DNA of 64,000 nt from Streptococcus cuniculi (GTDB taxonomy: Bacteria > Bacillota > Bacilli > Lactobacillales > Streptococcaceae), in NCBI RefSeq assembly GCF_004570575.1, contig NZ_SPPD01000004.1:1-64000 (forward strand), written 5' to 3'. Position 1 is the first letter of the stretch. Each line of letters opens with the position of its first letter. The notes beneath the pieces were generated by a model. It did no database searches and was not told the origin of the DNA. It saw only the letters and a list, made by a program, of their open reading frames with translations. Made by a program: the position numbers and the translations under genes. Positions 6,836 through 15,117 of the stretch are shown here, piece by piece.

Positions 6836-6870
6836 AAAAAGGGTAACAAGAATACTTGTTGCTCTTTTTA
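6836..6870. terminator. Leader hairpin, copy 1 (GGGTAACAAG type)
   Basis: AACAAG/CTTGTT stem extended by GGGT/GCTC wobble pairs and AAAAA/TTTTT. It lies about 35 bp before the start of the 44-residue ORF. Near-identical hairpins precede genes at 7831 and 8815. Confidence 0.65.
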
Positions 6871-6902
6871 AGTAGAAAAATATATTTTGCGAGGTGAAAG
6901 AA

Positions 6903-7037
6903 TATGGAAAAAGATAAAAAACAAAAACGTGAGGAGCTTGAAAACAAAATATTGGATTTAGCTTTAGCAGCTGCGGACGGAAACTCAGAAGCTAGGGCTA
7001 TTTTGGAATTATTGAAGGAATTTCTTAATTGGTTATA
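6903..7037 (+). CDS. Small helical protein (44 residues)
   Basis: Reads MEKDKKQKREELENKILDLA then a helical segment ending LELLKEFLNWL. It has a GAGGTG ribosome site at 6891-6896, 6 bp before the start. It is amphipathic, with a basic N-terminus and a Leu/Ala-rich C-terminus. It lies just after leader hairpin copy 1 and 21 bp before the next gene, so the two are probably co-transcribed. Function unknown. Confidence 0.5.
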
Positions 7038-7058
7038 AAAATATAGAAGAGTAATAAA

Positions 7059-7364
7059 ATGGTTGAAAATGTAAGGAAATTACCTGTCTTATCTGAAGAT
7101 GATCCAAGGTATGAAGTAACATTAAAGAAACTGATAGCTGTATTGATGATTTCACATCAGATGAAGTCATATGATCCCACAGCGGTATTCGATACTTTTT
7201 TCGAACTTCCAGATGAAATTTACGATTACTATTGTAGGCAGAATTTTAGCGAGGATAAAGAAATGATTAGCTATTTAGAAGAAATTGAAGAAATTAGCAA
7301 AGGCTATCAATCAGCTTTATTTAATTTAGCTTTAAGCATACTTTCCAATGAAGGGCGACGATAA
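7059..7364 (+). CDS. Hypothetical 101-residue protein
   Basis: A soluble acidic protein (MVENVRKLPVLSEDDPRYEVTL...FELPDEIYDYYC...). It follows the 44-residue gene closely. Its last 58 bp overlap the 3' end of the opposing gene at 7307-7726, a tail-to-tail overlap. No family was recognised and the ribosome site is weak (GAAGAGTAA). Confidence 0.5.
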   Translation: MVENVRKLPVLSEDDPRYEVTLKKLIAVLMISHQMKSYDPTAVFDTFFELPDEIYDYYCRQNFSEDKEMISYLEEIEEISKGYQSALFNLALSILSNEGRR

Positions 7365-7726
7365 GTCAAAACAGTTTTTCTTGTGATATCTAGTATATCG
7401 TTGGAAAGTTCAATAAATTTCTGCTCAATACCACGGATATTATGCAATTTGATGTGGTAGCGAAACTTATTATAATACTTTTTTTCAAGTTCTTGTATTC
7501 GTCTATTGATAATATCAGGGAAATGGAAGATTGATTTATTGTCGTATGTTATTCTGCTGATTTTAGTAGCTATTCCATCCGTTTTCGAAAACAGGTTTTG
7601 AAATTCAGACTCAAAGCCTACCAGGTTTCCATTGGTTGCAAAGCTGGTAAATTTCTCGCGATAGTATTTTAAGTAATTGTTTTTGGGATGGAGCAGAAAG
7701 TCTTGTATTAACGTATAAAAATCCAT
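7307..7726 (-). CDS. Hypothetical 139-residue protein
   Basis: Starts at the ATG at 7726 (MDFYTLIQDFLLHPKNNYLKYY...), which has GAGG 5 bp upstream. The upstream frame extension to 7909 crosses the leader hairpin and another gene and is rejected. The product is mostly helical, aromatic and basic, with coiled-coil-like segments (INRRIQELEKKYYNKFRYHIKLHN). No known domain was recognised. It is the only leftward gene between 6.2 and 11.3 kb. Confidence 0.55.
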   Translation of the reverse strand: MDFYTLIQDFLLHPKNNYLKYYREKFTSFATNGNLVGFESEFQNLFSKTDGIATKISRITYDNKSIFHFPDIINRRIQELEKKYYNKFRYHIKLHNIRGIEQKFIELSNDILDITRKTVLTYRRPSLESMLKAKLNKAD

Positions 7727-7773
7727 AATCGCCTCAATGTTTTTTATACTTAGTATAACATTAGGCGAGATAA

Positions 7774-7804
7774 GGGGACAACAAGAGAACTTGTTGCTCT
7801 TTTT
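7774..7804 (+). terminator. Leader hairpin, copy 2
   Basis: AACAAG (7780-7785) pairs with CTTGTT (7790-7795), followed by GCTCTTTTT. Same sequence and position relative to the next gene as copy 1. Confidence 0.6.
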
Positions 7805-7830
7805 AAATAGAAAAAGAATGGAGTTATAAA

Positions 7831-8109
7831 GTGAATGAGAAGAGGTATATTGTACGTATTTCAGCAAACAAGCAACCACTTTCATATAGGTGGGAGCCTC
7901 CTTTAACATCTGAAGAAAGAAATAGTACAGGATACATACACGGAAATGCTAAATATCACCTTTTCAACACTGAGACAGGGTTTTCTTATTGTAAAAGGTA
8001 TTGGTAAGAGCCTTATTATGCTTTAGAGGTTCAATACTCTGGGAAAGACAGTGATTTTTGTAAAAAATGTTTAAAAAAATATAAAAATATAAAAGGTTGG
8101 AAGAGGTAG
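7831..8109 (+). pseudogene. Small gene interrupted by an in-frame TAA
   Basis: A GTG at 7831 opens a frame of 58 codons (MNEKRYIVRISANKQPL...FSYCKRYW), then TAA at 8005. The same frame continues to 8109 with EPYYALEVQYSGKDSDFCKKC. Together they make a 92-codon product whose cysteines (FSYC..., DFCKKC) look like a zinc-binding set split by the stop. Either the gene is dead or a truncated form is made. Family not recognised. Confidence 0.5.
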
Positions 8110-8113
8110 AATT

Positions 8114-8328
8114 ATGGAAATGATAGTAGTATTATTATTTTATTTGGGAGTAAAGTGCTTATGTTATTGACTTTTTATCTATATTTTGTTGTATATGAGG
8201 AAGATAAAGAGTTTTTTTGTAGATAATGTCTCGATGTTTTATTGGGAATTTATTGCTATTTATAAATTGCTAAAGAAACTTATAAGCAAATTAGGTAAAT
8301 TGTTAAAGAAAGTAGGGTAGGTAGTACC
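8114..8328 (+). other. Intergenic stretch with short decayed ORFs
   Basis: Contains an 18-codon ORF (8114) and a 21-codon hydrophobic ORF (8161, MLLTFYLYFVVYEEDKEFF) in different frames. Together they could be a frameshifted small membrane protein. Nothing else was seen before the next regulator gene. Confidence 0.3.
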
Positions 8329-8748
8329 ATGAATAAATTAGCCAATCGTCTGAAAGAGTTACGGATTGATAATGGGAAAAGCAAGGAGGAGCTGTCTGCT
8401 TACCTAAGTATTTCCCAGTCCTCCTACAATCGTTATGAGGCAGGTAGTCGCAATCCTGATTATGATACATTGATAAAAATAGCTATTTTCTATGATGTCA
8501 CGCTAGATTATTTACTAGGTCGTGATGATATAGAAATGCCAGTATTTGATAGAAGCCAAGTTGTTTCCTATAAGGATTTAGTGGATAAGGGTTTGAATCC
8601 CAAGTTAGCACATGGTTTGATTGCAGAAATATACTCAAAACAATCTTTTGAAGAACGTATTTGTCGTTATCCAGGAGATAAGACAAAGTATGTTTTGAAG
8701 AAAGATGTCAAGGCTTTATTGGAAAGCTTGGGAGATGACTTGCTATAA
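8329..8748 (+). CDS. XRE-family transcriptional regulator
   Basis: 139 residues. The N-terminal HTH spans residues 5-65 (LANRLKELRIDNGKSKEELSAYLSISQSSYNRYEAGSRNPDYDTL...YLLGRDD). The C-terminal part (YKDLVDKGLNPKLAHGLIAEIYSK...YVLKKDVKALLESLGD) looks like a second small domain. ICESt1/ICESt3 elements carry two regulators (Arp1 and Arp2), and this may be the second one beside the ImmR-like protein. It has a weak GGTAGG ribosome site and is followed by leader hairpin copy 3. Confidence 0.8.
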   Translation: MNKLANRLKELRIDNGKSKEELSAYLSISQSSYNRYEAGSRNPDYDTLIKIAIFYDVTLDYLLGRDDIEMPVFDRSQVVSYKDLVDKGLNPKLAHGLIAEIYSKQSFEERICRYPGDKTKYVLKKDVKALLESLGDDLL

Positions 8749-8758
8749 GAAAATCAAA

Positions 8759-8788
8759 GGGTAACAAGAACATTTGTTGCTCTTTTTA
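8759..8788 (+). terminator. Leader hairpin, copy 3
   Basis: AACAA (8763-8767) / TTGTT (8774-8778) followed by GCTCTTTTT. It lies directly downstream of the XRE gene and 27 bp before the gene at 8815, so it could terminate one and attenuate the other. Confidence 0.65.
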
Positions 8789-8814
8789 TTTATGTTAAAG
8801 GAGAAATCAAAAAC

Positions 8815-9120
8815 ATGTATGTAACGCATATCAGACCAACAAACACTCACGAGGCAATCTCATCTCAACTAACATTAAAAGTTCTATCAGATAAGGCTTA
8901 TAATAGTTCATTTGAATTAGCCAGTGAGCTATCGGATATGATTGATCGTTGGAGAGAAGAACTCATAGCTCAAAGAATGACAAAAGAAATGACAGCTTAT
9001 GATTTCAAAATCTATCTATTAGATGAATTGAGATACGGTAGTTACTTATTCGGCTGGACTTCTGAAGATGCATTAGAGCTTCTTTTAGAAATAGATTATC
9101 TAACCAATAATAGTAACTAA
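8815..9120 (+). CDS. Hypothetical 101-residue protein
   Basis: MYVTHIRPTNTHEAISSQLT... An acidic, helical protein without signal peptide. AAAGGAG lies upstream (8797-8803). It follows leader hairpin copy 3 and precedes another small gene by 25 bp. Not recognised. Confidence 0.55.
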   Translation: MYVTHIRPTNTHEAISSQLTLKVLSDKAYNSSFELASELSDMIDRWREELIAQRMTKEMTAYDFKIYLLDELRYGSYLFGWTSEDALELLLEIDYLTNNSN

Positions 9121-9154
9121 CCACATTGTTTTTATTTTAAAGCCATTGAAAGGG

Positions 9155-9469
9155 GTGAGTATAATTTGTATTAAAGTAATTCCAAAAACACAATATAGTG
9201 CAGAAATGCTTGAATTATCGACGTTCTATGGCGTTGTCTACTATGATGAAGAAACAGATCAGGAGTATTATCCTGTTTATCCATTTGCACCAAGTCGATT
9301 GGATAAGAAGCATTTAAAAGAGTTCGTCGCAACATATTATGATGAACTAGAAGCCTGTTATAAGCAGAATGTTTATGCGAGTTTCTTATTCCAGAAATGT
9401 AAGTTTGAAACAGAAGCCAAAGAAAAACTTAAGAAAGAATGGCATAAAAAGGGTGTCATCATCAACTAG
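9155..9469 (+). CDS. Hypothetical protein of about 104 residues
   Basis: The product reads VSIICIKVIPKTQYSAEMLEL..., with the aromatic acidic motif YYDEETDQEYYPVYPF in the middle and a basic C-terminus. The start is uncertain: GTG at 9155, with AAAGG just upstream, or TTG at 9146. It probably forms an operon with the gene at 8815. Not recognised. Confidence 0.5.
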   Translation: MSIICIKVIPKTQYSAEMLELSTFYGVVYYDEETDQEYYPVYPFAPSRLDKKHLKEFVATYYDELEACYKQNVYASFLFQKCKFETEAKEKLKKEWHKKGVIIN

Positions 9470-9533
9470 ACTATTTATTCAAAAATATAGATAATCCTTA
9501 CTGAATCAGCTATAAACAACCCTTAAAATATGG

Positions 9534-9539
9534 TATAAT
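9534..9539 (+). promoter_or_regulatory. Extended -10 promoter of the SEC10/PgrA-like gene
   Basis: TGGTATAAT (extended -10; hexamer 9534-9539) lies 38 bp before the start codon. The -35 is poor (TATAAA). Confidence 0.55.
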
Positions 9540-9577
9540 AGTAGGTAAGAAAACACTTGAAAAACAAGGAGAAATCA

Positions 9578-11125
9578 ATGAAAAAGAAGATGTTATTGTT
9601 AGGAGCGCTTGCTTCTCTAGCAACTGTCACAGTCTCTACAGTTACACAGACAACGGTTGCTTACGCAGAGACAGAATCAAGCAAACTGACACAAGCACAA
9701 CAAGCAGTCAGTCAGGCTCAAAGAGCGCTAGATCAAGCCAATCAAGCGGTCACTGTAGCTAAAAACGATTTAAACGTATCTAAAGCAAGAGTAGATGATG
9801 CCCAAAACAAGGTTGATTCTCTTCCAACGTTCACCTTGACACCTGAATATGTCGCATATCTGAAAGAACAACGCACTCCTGGAGGACATGCCACAGCTAG
9901 TGCAAAGCTCAAAGCGATCAACGATAGCGTCAAAGCCCTCAATGTCTACACTCAAAACAACGAGGACAAGACCCGCATAATTTCAGACATCAACCGTTTA
10001 ACAGTCGATGAAATTCGAGAGTTAACCTTCTTTGCGCAAGCCCTCATGAATCAAATCAGAAGCCAGATGGGTACACCAAAAGCCAACGTGAGCGATGGCG
10101 CTACTCGCTTTGCCTCTTTTGTAGCTCTAGGGTATATCAGTGATGGCTGGGACAGTTGGAACAACGGACACGATGTACGAGCGATCAACGAAGCTGCTCG
10201 CATTTCTGGATTAGAGATGGGGCAGAATAATTATTATGAAAATTTGAGTGTTACATTGCGTTCTACACAGTCGATGTCAATGGCAGAAGCTAAACAAGAA
10301 ATATACGATGGTTTTGTTAATCTTATGCTTAATGGATATGAATGGGCGCATGCAGCTAGTATGGCAGGCTTGACGAGAGAAGGAGAAGTTTATCTAGGTG
10401 TAACTCTTTCTCGAACAAATGGCTCATTAAACGTACATGTACTAGCTATCCAAAACAAGCAAATTATCGACGCTTCAAAATTTAATAGTACCCTCTTACA
10501 AACTACCCTACCAGAACGATCTATCTTACAACAACAACTCCGTGATGCGAAAACGCAATACACCATTTCAGAACGTGTATACAACGAGACAGTCGCAAAA
10601 CAACAAGCAGCACAAGCCGCTTTAAACCAAGCTCAAGCAGTGCTTGCAGCAGCTCAACCAAAGCCCAAACCAGATCCTAAACCAAGTACACCTCCATCAT
10701 CTTCTAAGAAGAACACCCAACAAACAACCAGCCTACAATCCGTTTTCCGTATGTATAACCCAGGTCTCAAAGTTCACCTTTATACAACAGATACCAACGA
10801 ATACAAGGTTCTATCAACCCGTGGCTGGAGACAAGAGGGAACAGCTTGGAAGACGGAAACAAGCAAGGGTCAATCAGTATACCGTATGTACAACCCAGGT
10901 CTCAAAGTCCACCTCTATACCAAGGACGCGAATGAATACAAAGTCCTTTCAACCCGTGGTTGGCGACAAGAAGGTGTAGCGTATCGCTCATCAGGAACTG
11001 TAAAAATCTATCGGATGTATCACCCAGGCATCAAAAAACACCTCTATACCAAAGACGCTAACGAATACAAAGTCCTTGCAAAACGTGGCTGGAGACAAGA
11101 AGGCGTTGCTTGGTATAGTAAATAA
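9578..11125 (+). CDS. SEC10/PgrA-like surface exclusion protein with C-terminal DUF5648 repeats
   Basis: 515 residues, secreted. The signal peptide spans about residues 1-31 (MKKKMLLLGALASLATVTV... AYAE). Next is a helical coiled-coil segment (LTQAQQAVSQAQRALDQANQ). A central domain about residues 90-300 has the SEC10/PgrA pattern (DGATRFASFVALGYISDGWDSW, ARISGLEMGQNNYYENLS). A second coiled coil and a Pro-rich linker follow. Three C-terminal repeats of about 40 residues (YRMYNPGLKVHLYT ... VLSTRGWRQEG) match DUF5648. There is no LPXTG, so retention may be through the repeats. Such proteins reduce redundant conjugation into cells that already hold the element. ATG 9578 has AAGGAG upstream. 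Confidence 0.8.
   Translation: MKKKMLLLGALASLATVTVSTVTQTTVAYAETESSKLTQAQQAVSQAQRALDQANQAVTVAKNDLNVSKARVDDAQNKVDSLPTFTLTPEYVAYLKEQRTPGGHATASAKLKAINDSVKALNVYTQNNEDKTRIISDINRLTVDEIRELTFFAQALMNQIRSQMGTPKANVSDGATRFASFVALGYISDGWDSWNNGHDVRAINEAARISGLEMGQNNYYENLSVTLRSTQSMSMAEAKQEIYDGFVNLMLNGYEWAHAASMAGLTREGEVYLGVTLSRTNGSLNVHVLAIQNKQIIDASKFNSTLLQTTLPERSILQQQLRDAKTQYTISERVYNETVAKQQAAQAALNQAQAVLAAAQPKPKPDPKPSTPPSSSKKNTQQTTSLQSVFRMYNPGLKVHLYTTDTNEYKVLSTRGWRQEGTAWKTETSKGQSVYRMYNPGLKVHLYTKDANEYKVLSTRGWRQEGVAYRSSGTVKIYRMYHPGIKKHLYTKDANEYKVLAKRGWRQEGVAWYSK
10738..11116 (+). repeat. Three tandem DUF5648-type coding repeats
   Basis: Units begin near 10744, 10876 and 11008 (spacing about 132 bp). The second is the closest to the first, with a few synonymous and conservative differences, so they arose by tandem duplication. 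Confidence 0.75.
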
Positions 11126-11147
11126 TCAAGAGAATACATCGATAAAT

Positions 11148-11260
11148 TTGACAAAGGTGATCTAGTATGATACTATAATCTTGCGAATAAGGATTTCGTA
11201 CCTAAACATAGGTAACGGAAAAGCCCTCTACACTATCCACATTGTAGAGGGCTTTTTTTA
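11148..11260 (+). ncRNA. RNA II-type antitoxin RNA of the Fst par locus
   Basis: TTGACA (11148-11153) and TACTAT (11171-11176, 17-bp spacer) drive a short rightward transcript from about 11183. It carries AAGGATTTCGTACC (11189-11202) and ACATAGG (11206-11212). Near-identical copies lie at 11379-11399 over the toxin start codon. It ends at the shared bidirectional terminator. This is the known arrangement of pAD1-type par loci, where RNA II pairs with the toxin mRNA at the repeats and the terminator loop. Confidence 0.75.
11219..11260. terminator. Bidirectional terminator shared by toxin mRNA and antitoxin RNA
   Basis: 12-bp stem AAGCCCTCTACA (11221-11232) / TGTAGAGGGCTT (11243-11254) with T run on the plus strand and A/T tract on the other side. 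A second stem ACGTAGTT/AACTACGT follows at 11260-11282. Confidence 0.85.
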
Positions 11261-11297
11261 CGTAGTTTGCGACTAACTACGTCCGAGCTAGTGGCAC

Positions 11298-11396
11298 TTA
11301 ATCGTCGTCTTTCCTATCTAGCCATTTAGAAAATAGTGCAAGCACTATCCCAACCAAGATTGGTGCGACGATATTTATAAGGATTTCATACCACAT
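11298..11396 (-). CDS. Fst-family type I toxin (32 residues)
   Basis: MWYEILINIVAPILVGIVLAL is a membrane segment, followed by FSKWLDRKDDD. The IxAPIxVGxxLxLFxxWL core and charged tail are the hallmark of the Fst/Ldr family, small peptides that insert in the membrane and disturb chromosome segregation and cell-wall processes. AAAGGAGG precedes the ATG at 11396; TATAAT lies at 11446-11451 on the same strand with a weak -35. It converges with the antitoxin RNA on a shared terminator. It would act as a post-segregational killing module for the ICE. Confidence 0.85.
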   Translation of the reverse strand: MWYEILINIVAPILVGIVLALFSKWLDRKDDD

Positions 11397-11522
11397 AGGC
11401 AACTCACCTCCTTTCGACAGGCGGTGTTTTGTTTGTGCCAATGTTATTATATCATAAGCAGGAGGAATAGATAATGAAAAATAGGGCTCGCTCCCCATCG
11501 TATAAATTTAACGTTGTCATGT

Positions 11523-11549
11523 AGCTGTTTTTAACAGCTATTTTTTTAT
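11523..11549 (+). terminator. Leader hairpin upstream of the adhesin gene
   Basis: AGCTGTT (11523-11529) / AACAGCT (11533-11539) with a following T run, 30 bp before the adhesin start. Same layout as the other leader hairpins in the ICE. Confidence 0.6.
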
Positions 11550-11579
11550 TGTCAAAAGAAAGGAAGCAAAATTAAAAAA

Positions 11580-14500
11580 ATGTTTAATCAAACAAAACAA
11601 ACTGTAAACGGTCATGGATTTTTCCGTAAAAAGAAATGGGCAAAAGGCCTTGTGTCAGGTATTGCGATTGCAGGAGTGGCAGTATTCTCATCACATGCAG
11701 TACTCGCTGATGAAGTAACGACAAGCTCACAAAATGCAATTGTCGTAGAAAACCCAAATCCAGCGACGAACCTAGAAGCACCTCAAGAAGCTCCAACGAA
11801 AGATGCAGTAGCTAGTCAAAAACAAGCTGATACCTATACTGGAGAAGTTACAACGGTCATTGAAAGTCCACAGCTTGATACAGAAGTTAGACAAGCTCAA
11901 GATGCTGGTGTAGCAGTCACAACAGGCGAAACAAAAACCGTCACAGACTTGTCAGAAGCAGAAACCTCTTATGAGAAACAAGCGGAAGAAGTCAAACAAA
12001 CAACAGCTACCTACACCTCTACGAAAAAAGAAGTTGAGGCAAGCAATCAAGCAGTTGACGCAGTTGTCAAACAAGCACAGGACTTGAATGTAGAAGTGAC
12101 AACTGAGATAAAAGAAGTCACAGACTCTACTCAAACACCACTTGATAGAACGCAAGTAGATACTGCAAAAGCTCAGCTTCAAGTCTATGAAAAAGACTTG
12201 AAACAATTTGAAGACCAAAAAGCAGCTCTCGCTAAGCAGTATGACACTGACCTCGCACAATACAACAAGGATCTAGCTGACTACAACACAAAGAAAGCGG
12301 ACTACGATGCGAAAAAGGCAGCCTATGACCAGAAAATGGCTGATCTCAAAGCCAAAACCACTGTCACAGGTTATCCAACAGAAGTTATCGCCCAGCATCT
12401 TGATTTCAACTCAGAACCTCATGCCCGTGTTAAAAACATTGAAGGACCAGTCAAGGTAATTAAGACAAGTGCCCTAAATGCCTATGTCGCAACAGGTAAA
12501 GCCTTTACAAATAGTGGCGCTTTCTTATCCTACATCGCTGCCAACTATGCAACGAGTGTGACAGATTTTGGCCAAGAAGATGCCTCAAATTTCTTGTGGG
12601 TTGATAAGGGCGATACTTTCTATGTCACTTACGATAACCTCTCAAACTCTCGCTATGGTGATTCTGCACTAGGAGAGGTGAAATATCGCTACACACTAAA
12701 TTCTGCTTCAGGTGGAGATAATGCGATTTTCGAAATCTACAACGATCCAACTCGCACTGTCCATATCTATTCTCATCCTCAAAATAAAGGAAATGATACA
12801 GCAGATGACCTAAATGTCTCTATGCGTGTCCATCTTTATGACAAAAATAAGCAAGAGATCGTGCCTTCCAAAGATAAACCAATTGCGGTCAATTTCGGAT
12901 CGCTCAATAACAAAACTTCTCCGACGGTCGACTATTCAAACGTAGAATACGTTGCTTACGGAAATGGTCGCTTTGTACCCATCAATGGCTCTTCTGTCAC
13001 AGACCATGGAGGTATCATCTATGCCTCTCAAAACAACTCCTACACAGATGGCACAGCGACTTCTGCTAAATACTTCTCTGCTGGAGATAAAAGCGAAGAA
13101 ACTCGTTATTACGGTGCGGCGGTAGGTGTTTACACTAGCCCGATTACGTTTCAATTTGGTGCAAATAACCGAGACATTACGTCTACCGAGAACGGTGGTC
13201 ATACCGAGCCAACCAATATCTGGTTTGCCTTTAATACAAATGTCGTAGGCCATGTCCCAGTTGTGCCAACCAAACCAACACCGCCTACTAAGCCAACTGA
13301 GCCAAATCCGAAAAATCCATTTCTTGACCCGCTTAAACTAACTCTCATTAAATACACCGTTCCAACTCCAAAGGTAGTTGTAAACAAGTATCAGGTCACT
13401 CAAACACCAGGTATTTCAAAAGCCGTGCAGAATGATTCTGGTGAGGATGTTAATGGCAAAATGGTCGCTAAAGGCTCTACTGACCCATTCATTCTAAAGA
13501 CAGATGAACTGAAGGCAGGTCGTGATGTGGTTGAGCAGGGTTCTTATATCCTCGTTGACCATCTCCCAACAGGCTACATGCTAGACTTGAAAGCAACGCA
13601 GGACGCAAACAAGGACTATACGGTCACTTATGACAAAGTGACTCACACTCTGACTGCGGTCGCAACGGAAACACTTGTCAATGCGATGAATAGTGATGTG
13701 AAAGCTTCCTTTGATACACCAGATTTCATCGTGATTGGCTCTCCTCAAAATGATAACGGGAAATATGTCAATAACTATAGCTTGTCCATCAATGATTACA
13801 AGGTCTACTCAAACACTGTGACCATCTACACTCCAGGCGGTGAAGGACCTGAAAACGGTGGCTCAACGATTCAACCTCGTAAGAAAGTAGTGGACGATGC
13901 AGGAAATGACATCAATAACAAGAGTGTCCTTCCAAGTCAAACCGTGAATTACCTAGGTACTCATAATTTGGATCAGTATAAGGGCATGAAAGCAGGTCTT
14001 GCGTCTGTTTTGAAAGGTTTTGCCTTTGTGGACGATTATCTCGATGATGCCCTTGACGGAAATAGTATGAAGGTAAACTCTATCACTGCCGCAAATGGTG
14101 ATGATGTAAGCAAGCTCCTAAGCATGTACCATGTGTTATCCGTTGATACACTCTCTGAAGAACTACGCAACCTTGTGCTTAATTCTGGTATTAGCCCAGT
14201 AGGTGCTTTCTATCTCTGGGTCGCAAATAATCCAGAAGATTTCTACTCTAAGTACGTGCAACAAGGACTAGACATCACCTACAATCTTTCGTTCAAGATT
14301 AAAGATGGGGTTGTGAAAGGTGATGTTACCAACCAAGTCTCACAAATTGACTTTGGAAACGGATATTATGGCAATATCGTTGTAAACAAACTTACACCGC
14401 CAGAAGTCTCAAAAGATGTCCTAGACACGAAAGACGGCAGCTCGATTGACAATGGTGAAGTCAAGCTAGGAGACAATGCGGCCTACAAATTGACTGGTTG

Positions 14501-15023
14501 GGTTATTCCTGCAGGGCGTGGTTATGACTTGTATCAGTACACGTTTAAAGATAAGCTACAAGTCACGCATGATGAATATCAAAATCATGAAGTGACTTTG
14601 AGTGTTGATGTTGTTCTTTCTGATGGTACAGTCATCAAAGCTGGTGAAGACTTAGCTCAATACACTACCTACACCTACAATAAGGAAACGGGCCAATTTG
14701 AGCTAATATTCGAAGAAGAATTCTTACGCTCTATTTCTCGTGATAGTCAGTTTGGTGCAGATGTCACAATTACGGTCAAACGCATCAAGGCTGGTACGGT
14801 TGAAAATGAGTATACCTTGACAGTCAATGCCGACGAGGTCGTCTCAAACAAGGTCGTAACAACGACACCAGAACCACCACAGCCTGCAAAAGAAGCACCA
14901 GTCCAATCGGCTGGAGTTCTTCCACGTACAGGTGAAACAAGCTCTATCCTAGGCTCTCTCGGTATTGTGATGCTTAGTTTCCTTGCTTTTCTCTCTTTCA
15001 AGAAAGTAAGAGAAGAAGACTAA
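11580..15023 (+). CDS. Antigen I/II-family LPXTG adhesin
   Basis: 1147 residues, cell-wall anchored. A signal peptide (about 1-44, KKKWAKGLVSGIAIAGVAVF) is followed by an Ala/Lys/Asp coiled coil with A-repeat-like sequence (residues about 90-265, DLAQYNKDLADYNTKKADYD). A GbpC/Spa-like V domain (about 270-560), a short Pro-rich stretch (PTKPTPPTKPTEPNP) and C-terminal domains of the isopeptide-forming AgI/II type (about 600-1100) come next. LPRTG, a hydrophobic segment and a charged tail form the sortase signal. It is shorter than oral-streptococcal AgI/II, mainly through reduced A and P regions. By position it may act as a mating aggregation factor like PrgB of pCF10. Confidence 0.87.
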   Translation: MFNQTKQTVNGHGFFRKKKWAKGLVSGIAIAGVAVFSSHAVLADEVTTSSQNAIVVENPNPATNLEAPQEAPTKDAVASQKQADTYTGEVTTVIESPQLDTEVRQAQDAGVAVTTGETKTVTDLSEAETSYEKQAEEVKQTTATYTSTKKEVEASNQAVDAVVKQAQDLNVEVTTEIKEVTDSTQTPLDRTQVDTAKAQLQVYEKDLKQFEDQKAALAKQYDTDLAQYNKDLADYNTKKADYDAKKAAYDQKMADLKAKTTVTGYPTEVIAQHLDFNSEPHARVKNIEGPVKVIKTSALNAYVATGKAFTNSGAFLSYIAANYATSVTDFGQEDASNFLWVDKGDTFYVTYDNLSNSRYGDSALGEVKYRYTLNSASGGDNAIFEIYNDPTRTVHIYSHPQNKGNDTADDLNVSMRVHLYDKNKQEIVPSKDKPIAVNFGSLNNKTSPTVDYSNVEYVAYGNGRFVPINGSSVTDHGGIIYASQNNSYTDGTATSAKYFSAGDKSEETRYYGAAVGVYTSPITFQFGANNRDITSTENGGHTEPTNIWFAFNTNVVGHVPVVPTKPTPPTKPTEPNPKNPFLDPLKLTLIKYTVPTPKVVVNKYQVTQTPGISKAVQNDSGEDVNGKMVAKGSTDPFILKTDELKAGRDVVEQGSYILVDHLPTGYMLDLKATQDANKDYTVTYDKVTHTLTAVATETLVNAMNSDVKASFDTPDFIVIGSPQNDNGKYVNNYSLSINDYKVYSNTVTIYTPGGEGPENGGSTIQPRKKVVDDAGNDINNKSVLPSQTVNYLGTHNLDQYKGMKAGLASVLKGFAFVDDYLDDALDGNSMKVNSITAANGDDVSKLLSMYHVLSVDTLSEELRNLVLNSGISPVGAFYLWVANNPEDFYSKYVQQGLDITYNLSFKIKDGVVKGDVTNQVSQIDFGNGYYGNIVVNKLTPPEVSKDVLDTKDGSSIDNGEVKLGDNAAYKLTGWVIPAGRGYDLYQYTFKDKLQVTHDEYQNHEVTLSVDVVLSDGTVIKAGEDLAQYTTYTYNKETGQFELIFEEEFLRSISRDSQFGADVTITVKRIKAGTVENEYTLTVNADEVVSNKVVTTTPEPPQPAKEAPVQSAGVLPRTGETSSILGSLGIVMLSFLAFLSFKKVREED

Positions 15024-15117
15024 TCACAAGTAACCAAAAAAGAAAAAACGGTGACCTGGGCATGTCCATAAACTGCTTAACTTTATATAAAAAAACAAAA
15101 GAAAAAGGAGTTTCAAA

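Noticed and set aside
7727..7909. N-terminal extension of the leftward protein at 7307
   Set aside because: The extension crosses leader hairpin copy 2 and the start of the gene at 7831; the ATG at 7726 has a proper ribosome site.
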